Shown piece by piece: positions 9,489 to 18,042 of a DNA stretch of 64,000 nucleotides. Each line of letters starts with the position of its first letter. The first letter of the stretch is position 1. The notes beneath the pieces are model-generated. The model searched no databases. It was not told the origin of the DNA and was given only the letters and a program-made list of their open reading frames with translations. This stretch comes from Flagellimonas marinaquae (GTDB lineage: Bacteria; Bacteroidota; Bacteroidia; Flavobacteriales; Flavobacteriaceae). Position numbers and translations under genes: made by a program. Location: positions 523,001-587,000 of the forward strand of contig NZ_CP092415.1 of NCBI RefSeq assembly GCF_023716465.1, read 5' to 3'.

Positions 9489-9526
9489 TGTAAATTTTAC
9501 GTTAACTAATTGTAAATTAAACGTAA
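9489..9526 (+). promoter_or_regulatory. Tandem operator-like repeat upstream of the 40-codon ORF
   Basis: Two direct repeats, TGTAAATTTTACGTTA (9489-9504) and TGTAAATTAAACGTAA (9511-9526), match at 13 of 16 positions and are spaced exactly 22 nt apart, about two helical turns. They also contain an inverted TTACGTT...AACGTAA pair. The second copy covers the spacer just behind the -33 box at 9510-9512, a position suited to repression. The regulator is unknown. Confidence 0.45.
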
Positions 9527-9540
9527 TACAACTATATTTG
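9510..9540 (+). promoter_or_regulatory. Flavobacterial-type promoter for the 40-codon ORF
   Basis: TTG (9510-9512), a 20-nt spacer, then TATATTTG (9533-9540). This fits the Bacteroidota TTTG-N19-21-TAnnTTTG promoter better than almost any other site in the window. It lies 22 nt upstream of the ATG at 9562. Confidence 0.65.
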
Positions 9541-9561
9541 TATGACATAAATCAATTAGTT

Positions 9562-9684
9562 ATGATAGATAGAATTAATGCATGGACGAGATTGATGGCA
9601 AGAAAATATCAGCAATTGTGGCTCTACGCCAAGAATTACGCCAGAAAATGCAGATTGGTATATAAGAGAATGTACAGTATCTAA
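9562..9684 (+). CDS. Small basic protein of 40 residues, function unknown
   Basis: ATG at 9562, stop TAA at 9682-9684. The product starts MIDRINAWTRLMARKYQQLW and has about ten Lys/Arg, six Tyr/Trp and only two acidic-type residues, so it is a strongly basic aromatic peptide, probably one amphipathic helix. Support comes from a near-consensus promoter 22 nt upstream, a tandem operator-like repeat, and its position as the only ORF in a 420-nt gap. It ends 1 nt before the convergent rsmG stop, and no separate terminator is seen. I do not recognise a family; it could be a DNA- or RNA-binding microprotein, a membrane-active peptide, or chance. Confidence 0.5.
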   Translation: MIDRINAWTRLMARKYQQLWLYAKNYARKCRLVYKRMYSI

Positions 9685-9685
9685 A

Positions 9686-10321
9686 CTAGCCTTTAAATTT
9701 TTGAGGCAGGTACACTACCTTTTTGGTCTCAAAAAACTGCTCTTCAAAATACTCGTTTAAATCAAAGACCTGAACGGTCTCATAACCTTTCAGTTCATCA
9801 GAGAGATCTCCGCCCTTAAGGTAAAGAATACCATTTTTACGTTGATGGGCGGAATCTTTTTTGATTTTCCCCTTGGTCCAATGAACAAAGGTGGGCATTG
9901 CGGCCACTGCACGACTCACAATAAAATCGAACTGCCCAGGGATATCCTCCACACGGGAATGGTGGGTTTGTACATTCTGAAGCCCGAGTCCTTCCACCAC
10001 CTCGTTTACCACTTTTATTTTTTTGCCTATGGCATCAACAAGGGTAAATTTCACGTTCGGAAATAATATCGCCAAAGGAATTCCCGGAAATCCACCGCCT
10101 GTACCTACATCCAAAACACTGGACCCCTCATTAAATACCTGGATCTTTGCGATTCCAAGAGAATGAAGCACATGCCTCAGGTACAGCTCATCGATATCCT
10201 TTCTGGAAACCACATTTATTTTTTGGTTCCAATCATGGTAGAGCTCTTCCAACTTGGCAAATTGCTCTTTTTGCTCATCGTTGAGCGTCGTAAAATATTT
10301 GAATATAAGTCCCGAATTCAT
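9686..10321 (-). CDS. rsmG: 16S rRNA (guanine527-N7)-methyltransferase
   Basis: 211 aa, family length. It transfers a methyl group from SAM to N7 of G527 in 16S rRNA. The SAM-binding loop is seen as VLDVGTGGGFPGIPLA (about residues 69-84), and the downstream FIVSRAVAAMPTF motif is characteristic of RsmG. It is a single gene, convergent with the small ORF at 9562 and divergent from the desaturase gene, with about 115 nt between starts. Loss of RsmG gives low-level streptomycin resistance in other bacteria (family knowledge). Confidence 0.95.
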   Translation of the reverse strand: MNSGLIFKYFTTLNDEQKEQFAKLEELYHDWNQKINVVSRKDIDELYLRHVLHSLGIAKIQVFNEGSSVLDVGTGGGFPGIPLAILFPNVKFTLVDAIGKKIKVVNEVVEGLGLQNVQTHHSRVEDIPGQFDFIVSRAVAAMPTFVHWTKGKIKKDSAHQRKNGILYLKGGDLSDELKGYETVQVFDLNEYFEEQFFETKKVVYLPQKFKG

Positions 10322-10412
10322 TCTCCAAACGTTAATTTTACAAATTTAATACTTTTAACGTGCTTAACACCGTTCTAACACAACAGTGTAAGCTCGAAAG
10401 AAGCATTTTAAT

Positions 10413-10420
10413 TACATTTG
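10413..10420 (+). promoter_or_regulatory. -7 promoter element of the desaturase gene
   Basis: TACATTTG exactly matches TAnnTTTG, 15 nt upstream of the ATG at 10436, implying a very short leader. Confidence 0.5.
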
Positions 10421-10435
10421 TAAAAAACTTTTTTT

Positions 10436-11539
10436 ATGGATAAGAATACCATCCGGTTTTCACGAAAGGATTCCGCACAATTTTTCAGGACACTGAACAA
10501 GAGAGTGAACGAATACTTTAAAGAAAACAACCTCAAGAAAACCGGGAACTGGAAACTTCACTTGAAAACCATAGTGATGTTCGCCATCTTTTTGACCCCT
10601 TATTTCTTAATGTTAACCTTAGACTTGCCTTTTTGGGGCTACCTATTGCTCTCCATAACCATGGGAGTTGGGATGGCCGGCGTTGGGATGAATGTGATGC
10701 ACGATGGAAACCACGGTGCCTATTCCAATAAAAAATGGGTAAACAAACTCATGGGAAGCAGCATTTACATTTTGGCCGGAAATGTGTACAACTGGCAAGT
10801 ACAACACAATGTTCTGCACCACACATACACCAACATCCATGAGCACGACGAAGATATGGAAGCAGGCAGGATCTTAAGGTTCTCCAAGCATGCAGAGTGG
10901 AGAAAGCACCACAAATTCCAACACTATTACTCTATTTTTCTTTACGGATTATTGACATTCAATTGGGCAATAACCACGGATTTTCAACAAATGTACCGTT
11001 ACATGAAGAGAAAATTGAGCTATGGTAAATTACCCAATCCGGTAATCAATTGGAGCACTTTGGTAATCACCAAAATAATCTACTTGACCATCTGGATCAT
11101 ACTTCCATTGATTTTTGTTGATATTGCTTGGTGGCAGGTATTGCTAGGCTTTTTTATTATGCACTACGTAGCTGGAGTAATACTTAGCGTGGTATTCCAA
11201 TTGGCCCATATTGTGGACCATGCCGATACACCGTTACCGGACAATGAAGGAAACATGAAAAACACCTGGGCCATCCATCAATTGTTCACAACCGTGAACT
11301 TCGGCACCAAAAATAGAATAGTCAACTGGTTTACAGGAGGATTGAACCACCAAGTGGAACACCACATCTTTCCCAACATCAGCCATATACATTACACAAA
11401 TATTTCCAAAATTGTGAAACAGACCGCTCAGGAGTTCAATTTACCGTATCACGAGTACAAAACTACCAGAAAAGCTATAATTTCACACTTCAAACACCTT
11501 AAGGAGCTAGGCAAAAAACCTACCCTTCAATATCAGTAA
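10436..11539 (+). CDS. Membrane fatty-acid (acyl-CoA) desaturase
   Basis: 367 aa integral membrane di-iron desaturase that introduces a double bond into a fatty acyl chain. All three histidine boxes are present: HDGNH (89-93), HNVLHH (124-129) and HQVEHH (305-310). The last, with Q before V, is typical of front-end or linoleoyl-CoA-type desaturases. Hydrophobic pairs lie at about 45-90 and 200-245. It probably adjusts membrane fluidity; the exact regiospecificity cannot be told from sequence. An aminotransferase gene starts 13 nt after its stop. Confidence 0.9.
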   Translation: MDKNTIRFSRKDSAQFFRTLNKRVNEYFKENNLKKTGNWKLHLKTIVMFAIFLTPYFLMLTLDLPFWGYLLLSITMGVGMAGVGMNVMHDGNHGAYSNKKWVNKLMGSSIYILAGNVYNWQVQHNVLHHTYTNIHEHDEDMEAGRILRFSKHAEWRKHHKFQHYYSIFLYGLLTFNWAITTDFQQMYRYMKRKLSYGKLPNPVINWSTLVITKIIYLTIWIILPLIFVDIAWWQVLLGFFIMHYVAGVILSVVFQLAHIVDHADTPLPDNEGNMKNTWAIHQLFTTVNFGTKNRIVNWFTGGLNHQVEHHIFPNISHIHYTNISKIVKQTAQEFNLPYHEYKTTRKAIISHFKHLKELGKKPTLQYQ

Positions 11540-11552
11540 AAAAGAAGTACAA

Positions 11553-12737
11553 ATGAGCAACCATCTATCTGACAGGATCAAGAATATGTCCACGTCAGCA
11601 ACCTTGGCCATGGCAGCCAAAGCCAGAGAATTAAGAAGTGAAGGAAAGGATATTATCGGATTGAGTTTGGGCGAGCCGGACTTTAATATTCCCGATTTTA
11701 TAAAAGATGCCGCAAAAAACGCCATCGACGAAAACTATAGCAGTTACACCCCTGTTGATGGATACGCCGAACTAAAGACCGCTATCTCCAACAAATTTAA
11801 AAGAGATAATGACCTTGACTATGGATTGAATCAAATTGTGGTCTCCACAGGCGCAAAACAATCCTTGTTCAATGTGGCGATGGTGGTTTTAAATCCGGGT
11901 GACGAAGTAATCCTGCCCGCTCCATACTGGGTAAGCTACAGTGATATTGTAAAGTTGGCCGAAGGAGTACCTGTGGAAGTTCTCACACAAATCGATACCG
12001 ATTTTAAGATGACCCCCGCTCAATTGGAAGCTGCAATTACACCTAAAACCAAAATGATCTGGTTTAGTTCACCCTGCAACCCAAGTGGTTCGGTATACAG
12101 TAAAAGCGAATTGGAAGGTCTGGCAGAAGTGCTGAAAAAGCACCCAGATATTTATGTTGTATCAGATGAAATTTACGAACATATCAATTTTGCGGGTGGC
12201 CATGTGAGCATTGCCAGTATCGATGGAATGTACGACAGAACCATTACCGTGAACGGGGTATCCAAGGCGTTTGCCATGACGGGCTGGCGAATTGGTTACA
12301 TCGGCGCACCGGAATGGATTGCCAAAGGATGTACCAAATTACAAGGGCAAGTGACAAGTGGTGCCAACGCCATTGCTCAACGAGCTGTGATCACCGCATT
12401 GGAAGCTCCAGTGAGCAAAATCCAATATATGATCGACAAGTTCCACGAAAGAAGGGATCTTGTTTTAGAATTATTAGGGGAAATAGAAGGTTTTAACCTC
12501 AACGTGCCCGAAGGCGCATTTTATGTGTTTCCGGACATATCCGCTTTCTTCGGCAAAACCTTGAACGGTGTTGCCATTAACAATGCTTCCGATTTCTCTT
12601 TGTATTTATTGGAGCATGCCAATGTGGCCACGGTAACAGGTGAGGCTTTCGGAAACCCGAATTGTATCCGAATTTCTTACGCGGCATCCGAAAAAGAACT
12701 AAAAGAAGCGATTGCCCGTATAAAGGCTGTGCTGTAA
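11553..12737 (+). CDS. PLP-dependent aspartate-type aminotransferase
   Basis: 394 aa, fold type I class I/II aminotransferase of the AspC/AAT-I gamma group. Cofactor residues visible are Asn176 (SPCNPSG), Asp205 and Tyr208 (YVVSDEIYEH), the Schiff-base Lys238 in NGVSKAFAMTGWRIGY, and the substrate-binding Arg in NCIRISYA. The likely reaction is aspartate + 2-oxoglutarate to oxaloacetate + glutamate, but some members also use prephenate or aromatic amino acids. It is 13 nt downstream of the desaturase gene and is followed by a terminator shared with trkH. Confidence 0.9.
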   Translation: MSNHLSDRIKNMSTSATLAMAAKARELRSEGKDIIGLSLGEPDFNIPDFIKDAAKNAIDENYSSYTPVDGYAELKTAISNKFKRDNDLDYGLNQIVVSTGAKQSLFNVAMVVLNPGDEVILPAPYWVSYSDIVKLAEGVPVEVLTQIDTDFKMTPAQLEAAITPKTKMIWFSSPCNPSGSVYSKSELEGLAEVLKKHPDIYVVSDEIYEHINFAGGHVSIASIDGMYDRTITVNGVSKAFAMTGWRIGYIGAPEWIAKGCTKLQGQVTSGANAIAQRAVITALEAPVSKIQYMIDKFHERRDLVLELLGEIEGFNLNVPEGAFYVFPDISAFFGKTLNGVAINNASDFSLYLLEHANVATVTGEAFGNPNCIRISYAASEKELKEAIARIKAVL

Positions 12738-12790
12738 AATATGGGGTAGCTTTGCTGAACTTTGATTCCGTATTTCGCCGTCCATTTAAA

Positions 12791-12826
12791 AAAACCTCCC
12801 GAAAATAAACTCCGGGAGGTTTTTTA
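12791..12826. terminator. Bidirectional terminator between the aminotransferase gene and trkH
   Basis: The stem AAAACCTCCCG / CGGGAGGTTTT has A and T runs on both sides. It lies between two convergent genes, so it probably serves both. Confidence 0.88.
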
Positions 12827-12827
12827 A

Positions 12828-14318
12828 TTAAGTCTTTCTCCAAAAATATGGGGTAAGTACAATGAGTACGGTAAACAGTTCCAATCGTCCCAAAAGCATC
12901 AAAAAAGCGCACCACCATTTTCCTGCTGCAGGAAGGCCATTATAATTGCTCACGGGGTTTAAACTGCCCAAAGCTGGGCCTACATTTCCCAAAGAAGAGG
13001 CTGAACCGCCAACTGCAGAAATAAAATCCAACCCCAAGAAACCCAGCACTAAAGAACCGATTATGAATAGGAGCATATACAGCACAAAAAAGGCGATTAC
13101 ATTATAGACAATGTGTTCTGTTACGGTCTTCTGGTTGTATCGTACCGGTATCAACGCGTTGGGATGCAAGGTTCGCTTAAATTCCAGAATACCGTTCTTT
13201 ATAATCAAAAGGTGACGCATTACCTTGATTCCACCAGCAGTGGAACCTGCGGAGCCTCCAAGAAACATCAATCCAAAAAAGAAAACAGTTAAAAATGGAG
13301 TCCATGATGTAAAATCCGCCGTAACAAACCCTGTTGTGGTAATCACCGCGATTACTTGAAATAAGGTGTGGCGAACGGTACTTTCCACCTTGCCCAAAAC
13401 CATGGGATGAAAATCGGAAATAGGAACATCCGCCCTAAAATACACGCCCAATGCGGCAATTATAGTGAACACAACAATGAATCCGAGATAATATTTAAAC
13501 TCTTCGTCCTTGAGGATACGTTGCACCTTACCGGTCAAGGCAAAGTAACTGAGTACAAAATTACTACCTGCCAAAAACATGAACAATGCGATAATGTATT
13601 GAATGAGTGGTTGATCGTTCCAAAAGGCAACGCTGGCATTTTTGGTGGAGAACCCACCTGTGGACATAGTGGCCAATGAGTGGTTTATGGCATCGAAAAA
13701 TGACATGCCCGCAAATTTCAGCAAGAATGTTTCCAGTACAGTGTACCCTACATAGATCAACCATAACCTCTTAGCGGTATCCGTGATCCTTGGGTGAAGT
13801 TTATCCCCTCCCGGTCCCGGTGCCTCTGCCGCAAACAACTGCATGCCCCCAATTCCCAACAGCGGCAATATGGCTATGGCCAATACAATAATTCCCATTC
13901 CCCCGATCCAATGGGTAAGGCTTCTCCAAAGGAGAATTCCTTCGGGAAGCGCCTCGATATCGTCCAAAATTGAAGCGCCGGTAGTCGTGTAACCGGACAT
14001 GGTTTCGAAAAATGCATCGGTTATGGATGGTATGGAGCCGGAAAAAAGATAGGGCAACATGCCCGATAGGGACATTACGACCCATCCAAAAGTTACTACG
14101 ATGTAGCCTTCTTTGCGTTTCACCTCCTTTTTATGTCCCCGGGTGTAGAACATGGCCATCATTCCAAAAAGCATGGTCACAATTGCGGCCAGCATAATAT
14201 CCATGGTCACACCATCTTTATAAATGCCACTGGCCAAAGCGGCCACAAGCATAAAAGAGCCATTGCACAGCAACAATAGCCCCATTATATGGATTATGAT
14301 TCTTGTATTGAGCTTCAT
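12828..14318 (-). CDS. trkH: Trk-type potassium uptake protein TrkH
   Basis: Membrane K+-translocating subunit, 496 aa from the ATG at 14316-14318 (MKLNTRIIIHIMG). The frame runs 16 codons further upstream, but the chosen ATG overlaps the trkA stop as TAATG, a classical coupled junction. Four pore-loop repeats with glycine-rich filters are visible, e.g. TTTGAS (about residue 115), MSTGGFST, TTTGFV and SASSLGNVGP. It works with TrkA, encoded immediately upstream, which gates the channel by nucleotide binding. Confidence 0.95.
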   Translation of the reverse strand: MKLNTRIIIHIMGLLLLCNGSFMLVAALASGIYKDGVTMDIMLAAIVTMLFGMMAMFYTRGHKKEVKRKEGYIVVTFGWVVMSLSGMLPYLFSGSIPSITDAFFETMSGYTTTGASILDDIEALPEGILLWRSLTHWIGGMGIIVLAIAILPLLGIGGMQLFAAEAPGPGGDKLHPRITDTAKRLWLIYVGYTVLETFLLKFAGMSFFDAINHSLATMSTGGFSTKNASVAFWNDQPLIQYIIALFMFLAGSNFVLSYFALTGKVQRILKDEEFKYYLGFIVVFTIIAALGVYFRADVPISDFHPMVLGKVESTVRHTLFQVIAVITTTGFVTADFTSWTPFLTVFFFGLMFLGGSAGSTAGGIKVMRHLLIIKNGILEFKRTLHPNALIPVRYNQKTVTEHIVYNVIAFFVLYMLLFIIGSLVLGFLGLDFISAVGGSASSLGNVGPALGSLNPVSNYNGLPAAGKWWCAFLMLLGRLELFTVLIVLTPYFWRKT

Positions 14319-15667
14319 TATAGAAACAACTTTTCTATGCGCGGTATGGCCTTGGGCAAACAGCACACCACTACCTTATCGCCTTCGGCTATCCTAAAAT
14401 CACCAAGAGCAATAATCCCTTCCCCGTTACGGATCACACCACCAATACTTGCTTCCCTCGGAAAATTAAGTTCCCGTATTATTTCTCCGTTTACCAGGGA
14501 GGTGGCCTTTACTTCGAACTCCAAAATTTCTGCGTTCAAGTTGTTCAATCGGGTCAAGGCCAGCACCTCTCCCTTACGGATGTACCTAAAAATGCTATTG
14601 GCGGCCAACAGTTTTTTATTAATGAGCGTATCCACTCCAATGGATTGGGACAATTGGAAATAATCCATGTTTTCCACCAGTGCGATGGTCTTCTTTATTT
14701 TTTTATTCTTCGCCACTAAACAGGACATTATATTGGTTTCGGAATTTCCGGTTACGGCTATAAAGGCATCCATGGATTCCAAATTCTCTTCTTCCAACAG
14801 CTCTACATTTCTACCATCTCCATTTATTACAAGTGCGTGGGGCAGATCATCCGCAATATCGAAGGCTTTTTCCTTATTCTTTTCTATAAGTTTTACGTTG
14901 AACTTATTTGAACAAAGGTCCCTTGCCGTTTTGTATCCTACCTTGCTCCCGCCGAGTATCATTACGTTCTTAATATCCTGCTTTTGCATTCCGGACAACT
15001 TGTACAACTCCTCCACTCCTTTGTCCGAGGTAATAAAATATACCTGATCGCCTTCTTTAAAAACCGTATCCCCTCTGGGAATCAAAGTAAATTGAGTTCC
15101 CGTACGCTGTAAAGCTATGGGCATAAAGTTGAGTTCGGGAAAGATTCGCGCCGCTTCTTTGACCATTTTACCCACAAATGGTGCGTTCTTGGGCAAAATA
15201 ACGCCGAACATGGTCAATAGGCCTTCTTCAAATTGATACGTATCGTTGAATGCGGATTGATTTAACATTAACTGTATTTCCGTAGCCGCCAAGCGTTCCG
15301 GAGAGATCAATTCATCGATACCCAACTCCTCAAACTTGACCAGCTCGCGGTTATCCATAAATTCCGTATTCGAAATTCTGGCAATGGTGCGTTTGCACCC
15401 CAACTGTTTTGCCAAAACACAAAGGGTTAAATTGGTAGTTTCGGAAGCTGTTACCCCGATCACCAGATCCGACCCATCCACTTGTGCATCTTGTAACACT
15501 TGGATGGAAGTTGCATCTCCTCTGAGCACTCTAATGTCCAAATGATTATCTGCATAGGACAATCTTTCTTTATCGGTATCGATCAAGGTAATCTCCTGCG
15601 CTTCATAGGACAGTAATTTTGCCAAATGAAACCCCACTTCACCAGCACCTGCAATAATGATTCTCAT
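14318..15667 (-). CDS. trkA: Trk system potassium transporter peripheral protein TrkA
   Basis: 449 aa cytoplasmic gating subunit with two RCK units. The first Rossmann motif is GAGEVG at residues 7-12, the second is GGSKVGYKTA at about 231-240, and each is followed by an RCK-C domain. It binds NAD(H)/ATP and controls TrkH. Its stop overlaps the trkH ATG (TAATG), so the two form an operon. It is divergent from ubiE, about 195 nt apart. Confidence 0.96.
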   Translation of the reverse strand: MRIIIAGAGEVGFHLAKLLSYEAQEITLIDTDKERLSYADNHLDIRVLRGDATSIQVLQDAQVDGSDLVIGVTASETTNLTLCVLAKQLGCKRTIARISNTEFMDNRELVKFEELGIDELISPERLAATEIQLMLNQSAFNDTYQFEEGLLTMFGVILPKNAPFVGKMVKEAARIFPELNFMPIALQRTGTQFTLIPRGDTVFKEGDQVYFITSDKGVEELYKLSGMQKQDIKNVMILGGSKVGYKTARDLCSNKFNVKLIEKNKEKAFDIADDLPHALVINGDGRNVELLEEENLESMDAFIAVTGNSETNIMSCLVAKNKKIKKTIALVENMDYFQLSQSIGVDTLINKKLLAANSIFRYIRKGEVLALTRLNNLNAEILEFEVKATSLVNGEIIRELNFPREASIGGVIRNGEGIIALGDFRIAEGDKVVVCCLPKAIPRIEKLFL

Positions 15668-15837
15668 TAATTAAAATAGGATGTGTTCTTAAATAAACTC
15701 TATTTGACCGTAACAAACAACACAAGGAATGGCATGCGATACGTAAATTACATATTTACAACCAAATACGGTATATGATTCCTTTTTGTGGGCAAAATTA
15801 CACAAATATTTTTGTCCGCATCCCTTATGCTAAGTTG

Positions 15838-15845
15838 TATATTTG
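15838..15845 (+). promoter_or_regulatory. -7 promoter element of ubiE
   Basis: TATATTTG matches TAnnTTTG exactly, 16 nt before the ATG at 15862. A TTTG at 15811-15814 is 23 nt upstream, slightly longer than the usual spacing. Confidence 0.5.
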
Positions 15846-15861
15846 CGAGCAAATTAACGCA

Positions 15862-16590
15862 ATGTCTAAAAAGGTTACCCCATACAAAGAATCCGAACTT
15901 GGAAAAAAAGAACAGGTAAAGCAAATGTTCGATACCATTTCCAAAAATTACGACGGCCTTAACCGAGTAATTTCTTTTGGAACGGACATAAAGTGGCGGA
16001 AACGAATCGTGGCCTACCTTAAAGACAAATCCCCAAATTCCATTCTGGACATTGCTACGGGAACAGGCGATCTCGCCATTGCCATGACGCAAACCGGAGC
16101 AGAAAAAATCGTGGGACTTGATCTTTCTCCGGGCATGTTGGAAGTAGGAAAGCATAAAGTGGTCAACAAAAATCTACAATCCACCATTGAAATGGTGGTG
16201 GGCGACAGCGAGAACCTTCCTTTTGAGGATAACTCCTTTGATGCCATCACGGTTGCATTCGGGGTTCGGAATTTTGAAAATCTGGAGAAGGGTCTACAAG
16301 AAATTTATCGTGTATTGAAACCACAAGGACATTTTTTGGTCCTGGAGACCTCCGTACCCACCAAAACCCCTTTCAAACAGGGATACAGGGCGTATACAAA
16401 ATACATATTGCCCACCATAGGAAAACTGTTCTCCAAAGACAGGTCCGCCTATAAATATTTGAGTGAATCGGCATCAGTTTTTCCACATGGCGAGGCTTTC
16501 AACAATATTTTGAGAAAAATCGGGTTTATAGGAGTAGAGAACAAACCACAGACCATGGGTGTAGCATCCATTTATGTCGCATCAAAATAG
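15862..16590 (+). CDS. ubiE: Demethylmenaquinone methyltransferase
   Basis: 242 aa from the ATG at 15862 (MSKKVTPYKESELGKKEQ). The open frame starts 29 codons earlier, but homologues and the promoter position favour this ATG. SAM-dependent class I methyltransferase (UbiE/MenG) making menaquinone from demethylmenaquinone, the last step of quinone synthesis. Motif I is ILDIATGTGDLA, and the GVRNFENLEKGLQEIYRVLKP block is a UbiE signature. Bacteroidota use menaquinone, so the role is MenG, and it feeds the same quinone pool as Na+-NQR. The PorT-like gene starts 4 nt downstream. Confidence 0.95.
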   Translation: MSKKVTPYKESELGKKEQVKQMFDTISKNYDGLNRVISFGTDIKWRKRIVAYLKDKSPNSILDIATGTGDLAIAMTQTGAEKIVGLDLSPGMLEVGKHKVVNKNLQSTIEMVVGDSENLPFEDNSFDAITVAFGVRNFENLEKGLQEIYRVLKPQGHFLVLETSVPTKTPFKQGYRAYTKYILPTIGKLFSKDRSAYKYLSESASVFPHGEAFNNILRKIGFIGVENKPQTMGVASIYVASK

Positions 16591-16594
16591 ATTA

Positions 16595-17293
16595 ATGAAA
16601 AATCTCCTTATCCTTTTTGGACTGATAGTTTTGTCCGGTACCAATGTTGTTGCCCAATTTGGTGGCGACCCTATCTTGAACCTTCAGAACGAGGATAAGA
16701 AATTTTTGAACTGGGGCTACTACCTTGGTTTTAATCAGTACGATTTTCAATTTGAGTACAAAGAGGATGTTGGCCGGGACATATTGGTGGATAAAACTTT
16801 AGGGTTTAATGTAGGTTTGATCGGCGAGCTGAGGATAAACGAGTTTCTTGATGCCCGTTTTGAGCCAGGTTTGCTCTACACTTCAAGAACACTAGGATTT
16901 CCCGGATTTTCCACGCAAGCAGAAGCAATTCGCGAAGTGCGCTCGACCTATATTCGCTTTCCTTTTCTGTTAAAAGCCAGCACACGTAGAATTGGCAATT
17001 GGAGGCCTTTTATTGTTGGTGGCGTGTACACATCCATCAACCTGGGGAGCAACGAAGATAGTTTGGACGACAACAGCACCGGTCAGTTTCGGATGAAACA
17101 AAATGTTTACGGGTACGAAGTTGGCTTCGGCATCGATTTTTATACAGAATATTTTAAGTTCACTCCATCCATCAGAGGGGTTTTTGCCCTGACCGACGAA
17201 TTGGTACCGGACAATGACCCGAACAGCCCATGGACAGGAAATATAAATGCCATGCGCACCCGAGGGATTTTCATCAATTTTACTTTCGAGTAA
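16595..17293 (+). CDS. Outer-membrane beta-barrel protein, PorT/SprT-like (type IX secretion)
   Basis: 232 aa from the ATG at 16595, which begins a clean signal peptide (MKNLLILFGLIVLSGTNVVAQ). An upstream ATG at 16574 in the same frame overlaps the end of ubiE and would spoil the signal. The mature part has alternating amphipathic strands and ends on a phenylalanine-containing beta strand (GIFINFTFE), as expected for an eight-stranded barrel. The length and position directly after ubiE match the PorT/SprT protein needed for T9SS and gliding in Bacteroidota. The assignment is by context and overall pattern and would need a profile search. Confidence 0.75.
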   Translation: MKNLLILFGLIVLSGTNVVAQFGGDPILNLQNEDKKFLNWGYYLGFNQYDFQFEYKEDVGRDILVDKTLGFNVGLIGELRINEFLDARFEPGLLYTSRTLGFPGFSTQAEAIREVRSTYIRFPFLLKASTRRIGNWRPFIVGGVYTSINLGSNEDSLDDNSTGQFRMKQNVYGYEVGFGIDFYTEYFKFTPSIRGVFALTDELVPDNDPNSPWTGNINAMRTRGIFINFTFE

Positions 17294-17298
17294 ACCAT

Positions 17299-18018
17299 TT
17301 ATCGCCTTCTAATTTCGTTTAGCAAGATACCTGTTGCCGTGGCAACATTTAAGCTTTCGGTACTGGCAGATCCAAATTGAGGAATGGCTATTTTAGAAGT
17401 AATATACTCATCCACTTCATCGGAAATGCCATTGGCTTCGTTACCCATTACCAATATTCCTTTTTGTGGAAGATCAAGCCCATAAACAGAGGCGCCGTCC
17501 ATAAAAGCCCCATAAACAGGGAGTGATGTATTTTTAAAATAACCGATCAAATCTGTGTAGACAACATTTACCCTGGCAACCGATCCCATAGTCGCTTGTA
17601 GAACCTTGGGATTATAGCAATCCACCGTATCCTTGGAACAAACCAATTGCTGTATTCCAAACCAATCGCACAACCGGATAATGGTACCCAAATTGCCCGG
17701 GTCACGAACAGCATCCAAAACCACTACCCAATCTTGCAGGTCATCAGTCCCAAATTCAATCATATAAAAAACACCGAGTACACCATTGGGATGTACCAAA
17801 CTGCTCATTTGCTTTAAATCCCTTTTGGAGACCAATTCCGCATCCCCGAATTTTTGGATCTGATCGGCTTTGTCCACAAAAATTTTGAACGGCCGTATTC
17901 CCGCTCCCAGCAACTCATTTACAACTTTTTCCCCTTCAACAACAAAGAGTCCATGTTGAGATCGGTACTTTTTTTGCTTTAAGCTAACAACTAGTTTAAT
18001 TTGGTTTTTTGTAACCAT
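17299..18018 (-). CDS. TrmH/SpoU-family RNA 2'-O-methyltransferase
   Basis: 239 aa. It has an N-terminal substrate-binding domain (about 1-85) and a C-terminal SPOUT domain with the trefoil-knot motifs NLGTIIR (about 126-132), LVMGNEANGIS (about 190-200) and SASTESLNVATATGILL near the end. It methylates a ribose 2'-OH in rRNA or tRNA; the target (e.g. 23S G2251 or another site) cannot be told. It is convergent with the PorT-like gene (5-nt gap). Its ATG lies only 24 nt from the ATG of the divergent TamL-like gene, so each promoter must overlap the other's coding or leader sequence. Confidence 0.93.
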   Translation of the reverse strand: MVTKNQIKLVVSLKQKKYRSQHGLFVVEGEKVVNELLGAGIRPFKIFVDKADQIQKFGDAELVSKRDLKQMSSLVHPNGVLGVFYMIEFGTDDLQDWVVVLDAVRDPGNLGTIIRLCDWFGIQQLVCSKDTVDCYNPKVLQATMGSVARVNVVYTDLIGYFKNTSLPVYGAFMDGASVYGLDLPQKGILVMGNEANGISDEVDEYITSKIAIPQFGSASTESLNVATATGILLNEIRRR

Positions 18019-18028
18019 CTAAATCGTG

Positions 18029-18036
18029 TATTTTTG
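18029..18036 (+). promoter_or_regulatory. -7 promoter element of the TamL-like gene
   Basis: TATTTTTG matches TAnnTTTG and ends 6 nt before the ATG at 18043. Transcription would start about at the start codon, giving a leaderless or nearly leaderless mRNA. Confidence 0.45.
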
Positions 18037-18042
18037 GCGTCT

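Noticed and set aside
12577..12918. Antisense ORF across the aminotransferase end and the trkH end
   Set aside because: It reads through a bidirectional terminator and two well-supported genes.
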